Assembly: GCF_900103935.1 (NCBI RefSeq)
Contig: NZ_FNIC01000005.1
Location: 124,001 to 188,000 of the forward strand
Source: Nocardioides szechwanensis
GTDB taxonomy: Bacteria; Actinomycetota; Actinomycetes; Propionibacteriales; Nocardioidaceae
DNA length: 64,000 bases
Direction: 5' to 3'
A program made the translations under genes and the position numbers. The notes under the pieces were generated by a model. That model was not told the origin of the DNA. It saw only the letters and a program-made list of their open reading frames with translations, and searched no databases. Below are positions 1 to 11,683 of the stretch, piece after piece. Positions within the stretch are counted from its first letter, which is position 1. Each line of letters begins with the position of its first letter.

Positions 1-1200
1 GGGAACCTGGTGTCCAACGTGGGCACCTGGATGCAGCGCGTCGCGCAGGACTGGCTGGTGCTGCTGCTGACCGCCAACAGCGCGGCGGCGATCGGCATCA
101 CCACGGGGCTGCAGTTCCTCCCCTTCCTGCTGCTCTCGCCGGTGGCCGGGCTGGTCGCCGACCGGATCCCCAAGCGCCGGCTCCTGCAGATGACCAACAT
201 CGGCATGGCGGTCCCGGCCCTGGTGCTCGGCCTGCTCGCGGTGACCGGCACGGTCCAGATCTGGCACGTCTACGTGCTGGCGCTCGTGCTCGGCGTCGCC
301 TCGGCCTTCGACGCCCCCGCGCGCCAGTCCTTCGTCTCGGAGATCGTCGACCCCGAGGACCTCACCAACGCGGTCGGCCTCAACTCGGCCGGCTTCAACT
401 CCGCGCGCATCCTCGGCCCGGCCATCGCCGGCCTGTCGATCGCGGCGCTCGGCTCCGGCGTGGTCGCGACCGGCTGGGTCATCCTGATCAACAGCCTCAC
501 CTACGCCGGCCCGATCCTCGCGCTCGCCCGGCTCGACGGCGCCGCCCTCCACGTCGCCGACCTCGTCAAGCGCGAGGCCGGCCAGATCCGGGCCGGTGTC
601 TCCTACGTCCGGATGCGCCCCGACCTGATGCTGATCCTCGGGATCGTGTTCTTCACCGGCACCTTCGGGCTCAACTTCCAGATGACCTCGGCCCTGATGG
701 CCACACAGGTCTTCGACAAGGGCTCGGCCGAGTACGGCCTGCTCGGCACGTTCATGGCGGTCGGCTCCCTGGCGGGCTCGCTGCTCGCGGCGAGCCGCGA
801 ACGGGTGCGGCACCGGCTCGTGGTCGGCGCAGCCGTGATCTTCGGCCTGCTCGAGATCGTCTCCGGCCTCGCGCCGTCGTACCTCGTCTTCGCGCTGCTG
901 TGCCCCCTGCTCGGCATCACGGCGCTCACCATGATCACGAGCGCCAACGCGTTCATGCAGCTCAACACCGACGCGGGGATGCGCGGGCGGGTGATGGCGC
1001 TCTACATGATGATCTTCATCGGCGGTACGCCGCTGGGCGCGCCTCTGATCGGGTGGGTCGGCGAGGCTTTCGGGGCGCGCTGGACGCTGATCGCGGGGGG
1101 TGCGCTGACGGTCCTTGGCGTGCTGTTCTCGAGCGCGGTCTACCTGTGGTCGAAGGCCCGGGCCGAGGCGGCGGTCTCCGGCGAGCTGGTCCGCGTCTGA
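1..1200 (+). CDS. MFS exporter, 5' end outside window
   Basis: This gene encodes a major facilitator superfamily transporter of the EntS/MFS_3 type, which exports small molecules across the cytoplasmic membrane. The frame is open from base 1, and the visible N-terminus (SNVGTWMQRVAQDWLVLLLT) is the conserved end of the first membrane segment in this family, so the true start lies upstream. About 400 residues with roughly 11 hydrophobic segments remain. The loop GLVADRIPKRR between helices 2 and 3 matches the MFS signature. The substrate cannot be told from sequence. It is followed by the rpsL promoter, so it is probably transcribed separately from the ribosomal operon. Confidence 0.88.
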   Translation, partial: GNLVSNVGTWMQRVAQDWLVLLLTANSAAAIGITTGLQFLPFLLLSPVAGLVADRIPKRRLLQMTNIGMAVPALVLGLLAVTGTVQIWHVYVLALVLGVASAFDAPARQSFVSEIVDPEDLTNAVGLNSAGFNSARILGPAIAGLSIAALGSGVVATGWVILINSLTYAGPILALARLDGAALHVADLVKREAGQIRAGVSYVRMRPDLMLILGIVFFTGTFGLNFQMTSALMATQVFDKGSAEYGLLGTFMAVGSLAGSLLAASRERVRHRLVVGAAVIFGLLEIVSGLAPSYLVFALLCPLLGITALTMITSANAFMQLNTDAGMRGRVMALYMMIFIGGTPLGAPLIGWVGEAFGARWTLIAGGALTVLGVLFSSAVYLWSKARAEAAVSGELVRV

Positions 1201-1228
1201 GCGTCGCTCGGCCGGCGGTGGCCGCGTT

Positions 1229-1257
1229 TTGACCCTCACTCGGGCGGCCGGTAATCT
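1229..1257 (+). promoter_or_regulatory. Promoter of the str operon
   Basis: TTGACC (1229-1234) and TAATCT (1252-1257) are separated by exactly 17 bases. They match the housekeeping sigma consensus at five of six and four of six positions. They lie about 140 bases before rpsL, leaving a leader with two hairpins. This is the clearest promoter in the window, but the transcription start is inferred. Confidence 0.7.
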
Positions 1258-1267
1258 CGTTCCTCGT

Positions 1268-1369
1268 GTCTGGTACGACCAGACCGTTGCGCGTGCCCAA
1301 ATCCGGGCGCACTCACCACAGGCACACAGATCCAACGTATTTCGCCGTGCTCGGCAAGGCGCCGAGCAC
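1268..1369 (+). promoter_or_regulatory. rpsL leader with two perfect hairpins
   Basis: The first hairpin pairs GTCTGGT (1268-1274) with ACCAGAC (1278-1284) over a 3-base loop and would lie near the 5' end of the transcript. The second pairs GTGCTCGGC (1347-1355) with GCCGAGCAC (1361-1369) over AAGGC. Neither is followed by a T run. They could stabilise the mRNA or serve as a regulatory leader for the str operon; that role is inference. Confidence 0.5.
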
Positions 1370-1397
1370 TGATAGTCACCAGAAAGGGAACCGCCAG

Positions 1398-1772
1398 GTG
1401 CCCACGATCAACCAGCTGGTCCGCAAGGGCCGCCAGGACAAGGTGTCGAAGAACAAGACGCCTGCCCTGAAGGGTTCGCCCCAGCGCCGCGGTGTCTGCA
1501 CCCGCGTCTACACGACCACCCCGAAGAAGCCGAACTCCGCTCTGCGCAAGGTCGCCCGCGTGCGCCTGTCCAGTGGCGTCGAGGTCACCGCCTACATCCC
1601 GGGTGTCGGTCACAACCTCCAGGAGCACTCCATCGTGCTCGTCCGCGGCGGCCGGGTGAAGGACCTCCCCGGTGTCCGCTACAAGATCATCCGCGGCACG
1701 CTCGACACCCAGGGTGTCAAGAACCGCAAGCAGGCGCGCAGCCGTTACGGCGCCAAGAAGGAGAAGAGCTAA
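1398..1772 (+). CDS. rpsL: 30S ribosomal protein S12
   Basis: S12 sits at the decoding centre of the small subunit and monitors codon-anticodon pairing. The 124-residue product begins [12 protein letters not shown], the normal start of the family, so GTG at 1398 is chosen although the frame is open further upstream; AGAAAGGG precedes it. The loops [10 protein letters not shown] and [12 protein letters not shown] are intact and carry the lysines usually altered in streptomycin resistance, so this is a sensitive-type allele. It is the first gene of the str operon, and its stop overlaps the rpsG start by one base (TAATG). Confidence 0.98.
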   Translation: MPTINQLVRKGRQDKVSKNKTPALKGSPQRRGVCTRVYTTTPKKPNSALRKVARVRLSSGVEVTAYIPGVGHNLQEHSIVLVRGGRVKDLPGVRYKIIRGTLDTQGVKNRKQARSRYGAKKEKS

Positions 1773-2242
1773 TGCCCCGCAAGGGTCCCGCCCCCAAGCG
1801 GCCGATCGACATCGACCCCGTCTACGGGTCGCAGCTCGTCTCCCAGCTCGTCTCCAAGGTGCTGCAGGACGGCAAGAAGCAGGTTGCTCAGCGCATCGTC
1901 TACACCGCGCTCGAGGGCTGCCGCGAGAAGAACGGCACCGACCCCGTCGTCACGCTCAAGCGTGCGATGGACAACGTGAAGCCGTCCATCGAGGTCAAGT
2001 CCCGCCGCGTCGGTGGCGCCACCTACCAGGTCCCGATCGAGGTCAAGGGCACGCGTGGCACCACGTTGGCGCTGCGCTGGCTCGTCGGCTACGCCGCCGA
2101 GCGTCGTGAGAAGACCATGGCCGAGCGCCTCATGAACGAGATCCTCGACGCCTCCAACGGCCTCGGTGCCGCTGTGAAGAAGCGCGAGGACACGCACAAG
2201 ATGGCCGAGTCCAACAAGGCCTTCGCTCACTACCGCTGGTGA
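1772..2242 (+). CDS. rpsG: 30S ribosomal protein S7
   Basis: S7 is a primary 16S rRNA binding protein that organises the head of the small subunit and lines the E site. The 156-residue length is standard for bacteria. It begins [11 protein letters not shown] and contains the family stretch [12 protein letters not shown] near residue 85. The start codon overlaps the rpsL stop, so the two are translationally coupled. In other bacteria S7 is the autogenous repressor of the str operon. The gap to fusA holds a strong 13-bp hairpin that could reduce or process downstream message. Confidence 0.98.
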   Translation: MPRKGPAPKRPIDIDPVYGSQLVSQLVSKVLQDGKKQVAQRIVYTALEGCREKNGTDPVVTLKRAMDNVKPSIEVKSRRVGGATYQVPIEVKGTRGTTLALRWLVGYAAERREKTMAERLMNEILDASNGLGAAVKKREDTHKMAESNKAFAHYRW

Positions 2243-2247
2243 CCAAT

Positions 2248-2276
2248 GCGTGAGGGGTACGCCGTACCCCTCACGC
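2248..2276 (+). terminator. Perfect 13-bp hairpin between rpsG and fusA
   Basis: GCGTGAGGGGTAC (2248-2260) pairs perfectly with GTACCCCTCACGC (2264-2276) across the loop GCC. No T run follows. Inside an operon this suggests partial termination, RNA processing or 3' end protection of the rpsL-rpsG message rather than full termination. Confidence 0.6.
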
Positions 2277-2316
2277 CACCCGCACCCCAACAACTTCCGA
2301 GGGACTGAGACTTTCA

Positions 2317-4428
<2,112 letters not shown>

Positions 4429-4509
4429 TCCCACCGGGCCACCGCCACGCAGCACGCACCACAACGTCAAGTACGAGTCAGGTAACAACCACACCAGGAG
4501 GAGCCCACA

Positions 4510-5703
<1,194 letters not shown>

Positions 5704-5723
5704 TCTAGCTGAACCTGCTTCAC

Positions 5724-5758
5724 CGTTGACCCGCCCGAAACTTTCGGGCGGGTCAACG
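5724..5758 (+). terminator. tuf terminator hairpin
   Basis: GTTGACCCGCCCGAAA (5725-5740) and TTTCGGGCGGGTCAAC (5742-5757) are perfect reverse complements, with one more C-G pair outside. The apex GAAACTTTC gives an almost uninterrupted palindrome. The same 33-base sequence recurs at 41411-41443 after rplQ. A T-rich tail is lacking, as is common for actinobacterial hairpin terminators. Confidence 0.8.
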
Positions 5759-5771
5759 TCAATTTGTGTCA

Positions 5772-5789
5772 CTTTCGGGCGGGTCAACG
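5772..5789 (+). repeat. Solitary copy of the terminator right arm
   Basis: CTTTCGGGCGGGTCAACG repeats the right arm of the preceding hairpin (5741-5758) without a left arm of its own. The left arm at 5725-5740 could pair with either copy. It lies about 20 bases before the trmB start, so alternative pairing could affect that gene; it may equally be a recombination scar. Confidence 0.5.
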
Positions 5790-5809
5790 GGGTCGGGGAG
5801 GATCGGGGC

Positions 5810-6541
5810 ATGAACGACAGGGCACTGCCGGCGCGACCGCACCTGAAGCTGACCGAGGACGGCCAGCGGATGCGGGAGGTGCTGAGCTACTCGCGCCGGG
5901 GGAGCCGGTTCACGCCGAGCCAGCAGGAGGCGTGGGACGCCCACCACGAGGCGTGGGTGATCCCCGACGAGGCGGTCGACGACCCGGGCTTCACGTGGTC
6001 GGACTGGTTCGGGCGCGAGGCGCCGCTGGTGGTCGAGATCGGCCCCGGCGTCGGTGAGGCGACCGGCGTGCTCGCGGCGGCGCGACCCGACTGCAACATC
6101 GTGGCGTTCGAGGTGTGGCGACCCGGGGTGGCCGCCGGCCTGGCCGAGGTCGCGGCGGCGGGGGCCGACAACGTGCGGTTCTGCGCGGTCGACGCGGCGT
6201 GGTCGGTCGAGCACCTGTTCGCGGAGGGGTCGGTCCGCGAGCTGTGGACCTTCTTCCCCGACCCGTGGCCCAAGCAGCGCCACCACAAGCGGCGGCTGGT
6301 CACCCCCGAGTTCGCGCGCCTGGTGACGTCGCGTCTCGAGCCGGGCGGCACCTGGCGGCTGGCGACCGACTGGGCGGAGTACGCCGTGCAGATGCGCGCC
6401 GTGCTCGACGCCGAGACCGGCCTGGAGGGCGGCCCGGTGGAACGCTGGTCGGAGCGCCCGGTCACCAAGTTCGAGCGCAAGGGCCGGGCGGTCGGTCGCG
6501 ACATCGTCGACCTCGCCTACCGGCGACCGGTCACTTCCTAG
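5810..6541 (+). CDS. trmB: tRNA (guanine-N7)-methyltransferase
   Basis: TrmB methylates N7 of guanine 46 in the tRNA variable loop using S-adenosylmethionine. The 243-residue product has the SAM-binding motif VVEIGPGVGEATGVLAAA (about residue 71) and the family signature FFPDPWPKQRHHKRRL (about 148), which carries the proposed catalytic aspartate. ATG at 5810 is chosen because MNDRALPARPHLKLTEDGQRMREVLSY matches the usual start and GGGGAGGA lies just upstream. It is the first gene of the region separating tuf from rpsJ and converges on the TPR gene, overlapping it by 11 bases. Confidence 0.93.
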   Translation: MNDRALPARPHLKLTEDGQRMREVLSYSRRGSRFTPSQQEAWDAHHEAWVIPDEAVDDPGFTWSDWFGREAPLVVEIGPGVGEATGVLAAARPDCNIVAFEVWRPGVAAGLAEVAAAGADNVRFCAVDAAWSVEHLFAEGSVRELWTFFPDPWPKQRHHKRRLVTPEFARLVTSRLEPGGTWRLATDWAEYAVQMRAVLDAETGLEGGPVERWSERPVTKFERKGRAVGRDIVDLAYRRPVTS

Positions 6542-7247
6542 GGGCCTTTTCCAGCAGGGCGATCTCCTCGTCGACGTAGGGATCGACCTCACCGATCGCC
6601 ACCAGCTCCGCCTTGAGCATCCGCTGGATGGCCAGCGCCTCGACCGTGTGGCCGAGGTTGCGCATCGCCCAGGCCACCATCCAGCGCGCGACCCGGGTCC
6701 GGGCCGCGTCGCCCTGCCGCTCCCGTGAGCTGAGGGCGATCTCGAACGACGCGAGGGCGTCGCGCCACTCGCCGGCGTCGGCGTGCGCCATCCCGATGTT
6801 GTTGAGCAACGAGGCGTCCCAGTCGCGGGCCCGCGGCTCCCGCGAGCTGCGTGCGATGCGCAGCGCCTCCTCGTGCAGGGCGCCCTGCTCCTCCGGCTCG
6901 GCGACCAGCGCCAGCATGTGCAGGGCGTCGATGTGCAGGGCGTCGCTGCCCACCGAGTCGCGTACGGCGGCCTCGAACTCGGGGCGCGCCTTCCCGGGCG
7001 ACCCGGACGACCGGAGGATCCGGCCGCGCTCGAGGTGCACCCACGCGCCGATCTCGGGGTCGGGGGCCTGGGTGACGTCCAGCAGCGCCAGCCCGTCGTC
7101 GTACCGCCCCTGGAGCCCGACGGCACGGGCGAGCTGCGTCATCAGCAGCTGCTGGTCGCGCCGGCCGGCGCCCGGGATCGCGTTGCGGAAGCGGGACTCG
7201 GACTTCTTGGGGTCGTCGAAGTCCCACATCTCTGACACATCGAGCAT
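6531..7247 (-). CDS. Tetratricopeptide-repeat protein
   Basis: This 238-residue protein has no signal peptide or membrane segment and should be cytoplasmic. It is made of helix-turn-helix units of TPR type, such as ARAVGLQGRYDDGLALLD, LHIDALHMLALV, NIGMAHADAGEWRDALASFE and MRNLGHTVEALAIQRML. Such repeats form protein-binding scaffolds. Its start MLDVSEMWDFDDPKKSESRFR resembles small actinobacterial TPR proteins of unknown partner. It is transcribed divergently from the MFS gene 31 bases away and overlaps the end of trmB by 11 bases. No specific function can be assigned. Confidence 0.8.
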   Translation of the reverse strand: MLDVSEMWDFDDPKKSESRFRNAIPGAGRRDQQLLMTQLARAVGLQGRYDDGLALLDVTQAPDPEIGAWVHLERGRILRSSGSPGKARPEFEAAVRDSVGSDALHIDALHMLALVAEPEEQGALHEEALRIARSSREPRARDWDASLLNNIGMAHADAGEWRDALASFEIALSSRERQGDAARTRVARWMVAWAMRNLGHTVEALAIQRMLKAELVAIGEVDPYVDEEIALLEKAPRK

Positions 7248-7278
7248 GTGCCCATCTTGCCGCGCTTACCCTGGCGCG

Positions 7279-8604
7279 GTGACAACGCCCGTCGACAACG
7301 CGGCCGGACGACGCGTCATCCACCGTGCCTGGCTGGTCGCGGCGATCACCATGGGAGCCCTGATCGCGGCCGCCGGCTTCCGTTCCTCGACCGGCGCGCT
7401 GCTGGAGCCGATCGAGCAGGACTTCGGCTGGTCCCGCGCCACCACCAGTGGCGCGGTCAGCCTCAACCTGGTCATCTACGGCCTCACTGCGCCGTTCGCG
7501 GCCGCGCTCATGGAGCGTTTCGGCGTACGCCGAGTCGTCGCCGCGTCGCTCACCCTGGTGTCGGCGGGCAGCGGCCTGACGCTGGTGATGACCGAGTCGT
7601 GGCAGCTGTGGCTGCTCTGGGGGTTCGCCGTCGGCGTGGGGACGGGCTCGCTGGCCCTGGTCTTCGGGGCGATCGTGGCCAACCGCTGGTTCGTGCGACA
7701 CCGCGGTGTGGTGATCGGGGTGTTCTCGGCCGCCAGCTCTACCGGGCAGCTGGTCTTCCTCCCGGCGATCGCCCACCTGGCCGACGGGCCGGGGTGGCGC
7801 TGGGCCGCCGGACTGGTCGCGGTGTTCGCGCTCGTGCTGGTGCCGCTGGTGCTCCTGCTGATGCGCGACCACCCCGCAGATGTCGGCACGACCGCCTACG
7901 GCGCGGTGCCGGTCGTCGAGCCCGACCCGGCCGCGCTGCCCCCGGCCGCCACCGGACGACCCGAGCCGGCGGCCCGGCTGGCCGTGCGCACCCTGAGGGA
8001 GAGCTCGCGCTCGCGGACGTTCTGGATCCTGTTCGTGACGTTCTGGATCTGCGGGTGGTCGACCAACGGGCTGATCGGCACCCACTTCATCCCGGCCGCT
8101 CACGACCACGGCATGCCGCAGACGACCAGCGCCTCGCTGCTGGCCCTGATCGGGATCTTCGACATCGTCGGGACCATCGCCAGTGGGTGGCTGACCGACC
8201 GCGTCGACAGCCGCTACCTGCTCTTCGCCTACTACCTGCTGCGCGGCCTGTCGCTGCTGACCGTCCCGTGGCTGCTCGCCGCGACGGTCCACCCCAGCCT
8301 GTTCGTGTTCATCGTCTTCTACGGCCTCGACTGGGTGGCGACGGTGCCACCCACGGTGGCCCTGTGCCGGGAGCACTTCGGCGTCGAGCGGGCGGGTGTC
8401 GTCTTCGGCTGGGTGTTCGCCGCGCACATGGTGGGCGCCGGGGTGGCTGCGAGCTTCGCGGGCTGGGTCCGGCAGGTCGAGGGCGACTACCAGGCGGCCT
8501 GGCTGACGGCGGGCGGGCTGTGCCTGGGAGCGGCCGTGCTGTGCCTGATGATCCCGCGACTGGCTCGAGCGCCGCTCAACGCCGGTTCGTCAGCCGCTGC
8601 CTGA
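7279..8604 (+). CDS. MFS transporter, monocarboxylate/oxalate-formate type
   Basis: A 441-residue major facilitator with about 12 hydrophobic segments and a charged central loop near residues 205-245. The N-terminal segment GFRSSTGALLEPIEQDFGWSR is typical of the OFA/MCT subgroup, where importers of organic anions begin with a short loop ending in FGWSR. The halves repeat, and the second has GIFDIVGTIASGWLTDRVDSR, matching the MFS loop signature. GTG at 7279 is chosen as the last start before the first helix. It converges on the RDD gene with a 29-base overlap. The substrate is unknown. Confidence 0.85.
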   Translation: MTTPVDNAAGRRVIHRAWLVAAITMGALIAAAGFRSSTGALLEPIEQDFGWSRATTSGAVSLNLVIYGLTAPFAAALMERFGVRRVVAASLTLVSAGSGLTLVMTESWQLWLLWGFAVGVGTGSLALVFGAIVANRWFVRHRGVVIGVFSAASSTGQLVFLPAIAHLADGPGWRWAAGLVAVFALVLVPLVLLLMRDHPADVGTTAYGAVPVVEPDPAALPPAATGRPEPAARLAVRTLRESSRSRTFWILFVTFWICGWSTNGLIGTHFIPAAHDHGMPQTTSASLLALIGIFDIVGTIASGWLTDRVDSRYLLFAYYLLRGLSLLTVPWLLAATVHPSLFVFIVFYGLDWVATVPPTVALCREHFGVERAGVVFGWVFAAHMVGAGVAASFAGWVRQVEGDYQAAWLTAGGLCLGAAVLCLMIPRLARAPLNAGSSAAA

Positions 8605-9382
8605 GCTCGGACTCCCGACGCAGTCGCGCCTGGTCGCGCTCGCGACGTGAGGCGACGACCGCGGCCAGGAAGTCCTCGGCGCTCGTGCCCGGCGGTGGCG
8701 CGGGGGCGACGTAGCGGCGTACCTCGTCGGCCAGCCGGCCGCCGATGGTCGTGCGGGACTGCGGGTCGAAGGTGTGGAAGCGCCCCAGGAACTGGCGGAC
8801 CGCCAGCGCGAGCCCGGTCGGCAGGCTGGTGATGTCGGCCCCACGCGCCCAGGCCGCCAGGTGGGGCGGCATCTGTGAGGGGACGGTGAGCTGGAGCTTG
8901 ACCCGGTCGCGTACGACGTACGTGCCGGCGGCGTAGTCGCCGAGCCGTTTGCCGCGGCTGCTGACCAGCGCCGAGAAGAAGGCCGGGACGCCGCTGAACG
9001 CGTAGATCTCGACGACGCCGATCAGCGACCGCACGAAGGCGTGCTGGAACGTGATCGGGCCGGCGTCGTCGCGCACCGTGCGCAGGCCGAGCGCGAGCTT
9101 GCCGAGCGACCGGCCGCGGGTCAGCGTCTCCATCGTGGTCGGGAAGACGAGGAAGACCGTGATCAGCGACCCGACGAGGGCGACGTGGGCCAGGGCCGCG
9201 TCGGTCTGGAGCGCGGCGACGAGGTAGAGCATCACCACCGCCATCAGCGCCATCACGGTCACGACCAGGTCGATCAGGCCGGACGCGATGCGGGCGCCCA
9301 GGCTGGCCGGCGGCAGGTCGAGCGCGACCGCCTCGCCGGTGACCAGGTCATCGGTGGTGAGGGTCGCGAACTCGTGGGCCAT
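8576..9382 (-). CDS. RDD-family membrane protein
   Basis: RDD proteins are small integral membrane proteins of mostly unknown function, named for conserved arginine and aspartates. This 268-residue protein has three or four hydrophobic segments. GARIASGLIDLVVTVMAL near residue 29 has the arginine and aspartate of the first helix, and GRSLGKLALGLRTV near residue 89 is the second signature. A soluble basic C-terminal tail of about 100 residues ends LRRESELRQRLTNRR. RDD and SpoIIM-like genes often lie near MoxR/DUF58 clusters in actinobacteria, and all three occur within 10 kb here. Confidence 0.85.
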   Translation of the reverse strand: MAHEFATLTTDDLVTGEAVALDLPPASLGARIASGLIDLVVTVMALMAVVMLYLVAALQTDAALAHVALVGSLITVFLVFPTTMETLTRGRSLGKLALGLRTVRDDAGPITFQHAFVRSLIGVVEIYAFSGVPAFFSALVSSRGKRLGDYAAGTYVVRDRVKLQLTVPSQMPPHLAAWARGADITSLPTGLALAVRQFLGRFHTFDPQSRTTIGGRLADEVRRYVAPAPPPGTSAEDFLAAVVASRRERDQARLRRESELRQRLTNRR

Positions 9383-9388
9383 CGCGTC

Positions 9389-10235
9389 TCATCCTAGGTG
9401 GGGGCGCAGGGTCCTCAGGATGTCCGGCCTGTGCGCCAGGAGGGTGGCCAGGTGGGTGGTGGCCGGCCGCACCGTGACGGTCGCCCCCGGGATCCGGGCG
9501 CCCAGGGCCCGGCCCTCGGCCGGAGGGGAGGCCTCGTCGAGCTCACCGAACCAGAGGTACGTCGGAGCGCCGACCTCCTCCGGGTCGTGGTCCCAGGGCC
9601 GGAAGACGAGCGCCGCGTCGCGCAGGTAGCCCTCGTGGTTGCTCAGCGCCTCCCGGGCCGACGCCGCGAGCTCGTGGTCACTCACCGCCGCCAGGAGGGC
9701 CGCGTCGGGGGCGGGCAGGCTCTCGCGCCACCTGGTGGCCAGGGCACGGTCGTCGGGGTCGTCGGGCGCCATGCCCGCGACCCAGCGCTCGAACACGGGA
9801 CGCGCCGCCTCGATCGCCTCCGCGACCGTCCCCTGGCCGGTGCCGATGCGCCACTGCGTCGCCACCAGCCCCAGCACCGCGACCCGGTCGGGGGTGCCGG
9901 GCGGCGCAGGTGACGGCGTAGGAGCCGCCGACGGACATGCCGAGCAGCCCGAACCGCTCCACGCCGAGCAGGTCGGTCACGGCGACCAGGTCGTCGGCGA
10001 CGCTGCTCTGGCTGGTCTCGTCGGGGTCGGAGCGGCCGTAGCCGGGGCGGTTGACGGCGAGCAGTCTCACGCCGGCCTCGACCGCCGCCTGGTGGCCGGT
10101 CATCGCGGCGTGCCGTGTGTCAGGACAGCCATGGGCGAAGACCACGAGCGGGCCCCGCGCGGCGCCGCCCAGCCACACCTGGGCGCGGCGCCCGTCGGGC
10201 AGCTCCACCAGCTCGTCCACGGCGCCGACCTCCAC
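9389..10235 (-). pseudogene. Alpha/beta hydrolase split by a frameshift
   Basis: Two minus-strand frames together encode one alpha/beta hydrolase of about 280 residues. The first frame (from GTG at 10235) holds the oxyanion region FAHGCPDTRH and the nucleophile elbow GMSVGGS, reading to CAARHP. The second continues DRVAVLGLVATQWRIGTGQG through to DEASPP and THLATL, the acid and histidine region. The switch falls in a run of five G on the plus strand (9890-9894); removing one base restores a single frame. It may be a recent pseudogene or a sequencing error. It lies between the RDD and SpoIIM genes. Confidence 0.8.
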
Positions 10236-10251
10236 AGGCCCAACCTAGAGT

Positions 10252-11253
10252 GTGCGCGTGGACCTCGACGCCTACGTGCTCGCGCACGCCCACGAGTGGC
10301 AGCGCCTGGACCAGCTGGTCCGCAGCCGCCGGCTCAGCGGGGCGGAGAGCGACGAGCTGGTCGAGCGGTACCAGCAGGTTGCCACCCACCTGTCCGTCGT
10401 ACGCACCTCGGCGCCGGACGCCTCGCTCGTCGCCCACCTCTCGTCGCTGCTCGCGCGCTCCCGCAACCGAGCGGTCGGCACCCGGGTGGGGTCGTGGCGC
10501 GGCGTGCAGTCGTTCTTCGTGGAGCGGTTCCCGGCCGCGCTCTACCGGCTTCGCTGGTGGTGGCTGGGCTGCTTCGCCGCCAACGTCGTGGTGACCGCTG
10601 TGATGATGTGGTGGCTGCTGGACAACCCGCAGGTGGAGCAGTCACTGCTCTCGCCCTCCGAGGTCGACCAGCTGGTCAACGAGGACTTCGAGGGCTACTA
10701 CAGCGAGTACGCCGCCAGCCACTTCGCCGCCCAGGTGTGGGTCAACAACGCCTGGGTGGCCGCCCTCTGCATCGCGCTGGGGATCCTGGGGTTCCCGGTG
10801 GTGACCCTGCTGTTCCAGAACATCCTCAACCTGGCGGTCATCGGCTCGGTCATGATGCGGCACGACCGGGGGGAGCTGTTCTGGGGGCTGATCCTCCCGC
10901 ACGGCCTGCTCGAGCTCACGGCCGTGTTCGTGGCCGGCGGCGTCGGGCTGCGGCTCTTCTGGTCGTGGATCGAGCCGCGCGGCCTCACCCGCACCCAGTC
11001 GATCGCCCGTGAGGGCCGCACCGCGGCCACGGTCTCGCTCGGCCTGGTCGTCGTGCTGGCCGTCAGCGGCGTGATCGAGGCCTTCGTGACCCCGTCGGGC
11101 CTGCCCACCGCTGCCCGCGTCGGCATCGGGATCCTGGCCGAGCTCACGTTCTTCGCCTACGTCTTCGTGCTCGGCCGCAACGCCGTCCACCGAGGATTCA
11201 CCGGTGACCTCGACGCCACACTGCTGGAGGACCGGGTCGCCACCCAGGCGTGA
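10252..11253 (+). CDS. SpoIIM-family integral membrane protein
   Basis: A 333-residue membrane protein of the stage II sporulation protein M family (COG1300). It has a soluble helical N-terminal region of about 100 residues followed by five or six hydrophobic segments. The family core is visible as NNAWVAALCIALGILGFPVVTLLFQNILNLAVIG followed by LILPHGLLELTAVFVAGGVGLRL. In Bacillus SpoIIM helps peptidoglycan hydrolysis in engulfment, but non-sporulating actinobacteria carry relatives of unknown role. GTG at 10252 or 10258 may start it. It is divergent from the broken hydrolase, with only 16 bases between. Confidence 0.85.
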   Translation: MRVDLDAYVLAHAHEWQRLDQLVRSRRLSGAESDELVERYQQVATHLSVVRTSAPDASLVAHLSSLLARSRNRAVGTRVGSWRGVQSFFVERFPAALYRLRWWWLGCFAANVVVTAVMMWWLLDNPQVEQSLLSPSEVDQLVNEDFEGYYSEYAASHFAAQVWVNNAWVAALCIALGILGFPVVTLLFQNILNLAVIGSVMMRHDRGELFWGLILPHGLLELTAVFVAGGVGLRLFWSWIEPRGLTRTQSIAREGRTAATVSLGLVVVLAVSGVIEAFVTPSGLPTAARVGIGILAELTFFAYVFVLGRNAVHRGFTGDLDATLLEDRVATQA

Positions 11254-11269
11254 CGCCTCCCGCCCGGGC

Positions 11270-11683
11270 TCAGCCGGTGGCCGCCATGACGGCAGCTGCG
11301 ACCGAGAGCACGGCGGCACCCGCGCGCACCCGGTCGACGACCAGCAGCCGGCGGAGAAGACGTGGGTCGGGGCGCCGGAGGCGTCCGTGGATCGGTGCGG
11401 CGCCGAGCGCCGTGACGAGCACGCAGGCCGCGGCCGGCGCCACCGCGGCCAGAGCGGCGGGGGCGCGGTCGACGGCGAGCAGCCACGTGCCGGCCCCGAC
11501 GAGGCCGCCGTAGGACAGCAGGACCAGCGGGACGACCAGGCGGCTGTGCCGCGCGTGGGCGTCGTCCCACGCCGCGGTCGGTGCGCTGACCAGCACGGGG
11601 TAGACGAGGAGCGTGACCGTGAGCTGGAAGCCCGCGTGGAGCGCGGCCGCCACCACCATCGCCAACGCCGGGCCGGAGGTCAC
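11270..11683 (-). CDS. Small four-helix membrane protein
   Basis: This 137-residue protein has four hydrophobic segments: ALAMVVAAALHAGFQLTVTL, LVVPLVLLSYGGLVGAGTWL, ALAAVAPAAACVLVTALG and AGAAVLSVAAAVMAA. GTG at 11683 is chosen because it overlaps the stop of the upstream flavoprotein gene (GTGA), which indicates coupling. The frame is open further upstream but only as a shadow of that gene. It resembles small uncharacterised actinobacterial membrane proteins. Its role may be linked to the flavoprotein, but no function is recognised. Confidence 0.7.
   Translation of the reverse strand: MTSGPALAMVVAAALHAGFQLTVTLLVYPVLVSAPTAAWDDAHARHSRLVVPLVLLSYGGLVGAGTWLLAVDRAPAALAAVAPAAACVLVTALGAAPIHGRLRRPDPRLLRRLLVVDRVRAGAAVLSVAAAVMAATG

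Noticed and set aside
1266..1397. Longer S12 start in the upstream open frame
   Set aside because: The upstream codons run through the leader hairpins, and S12 always starts at [11 protein letters not shown].
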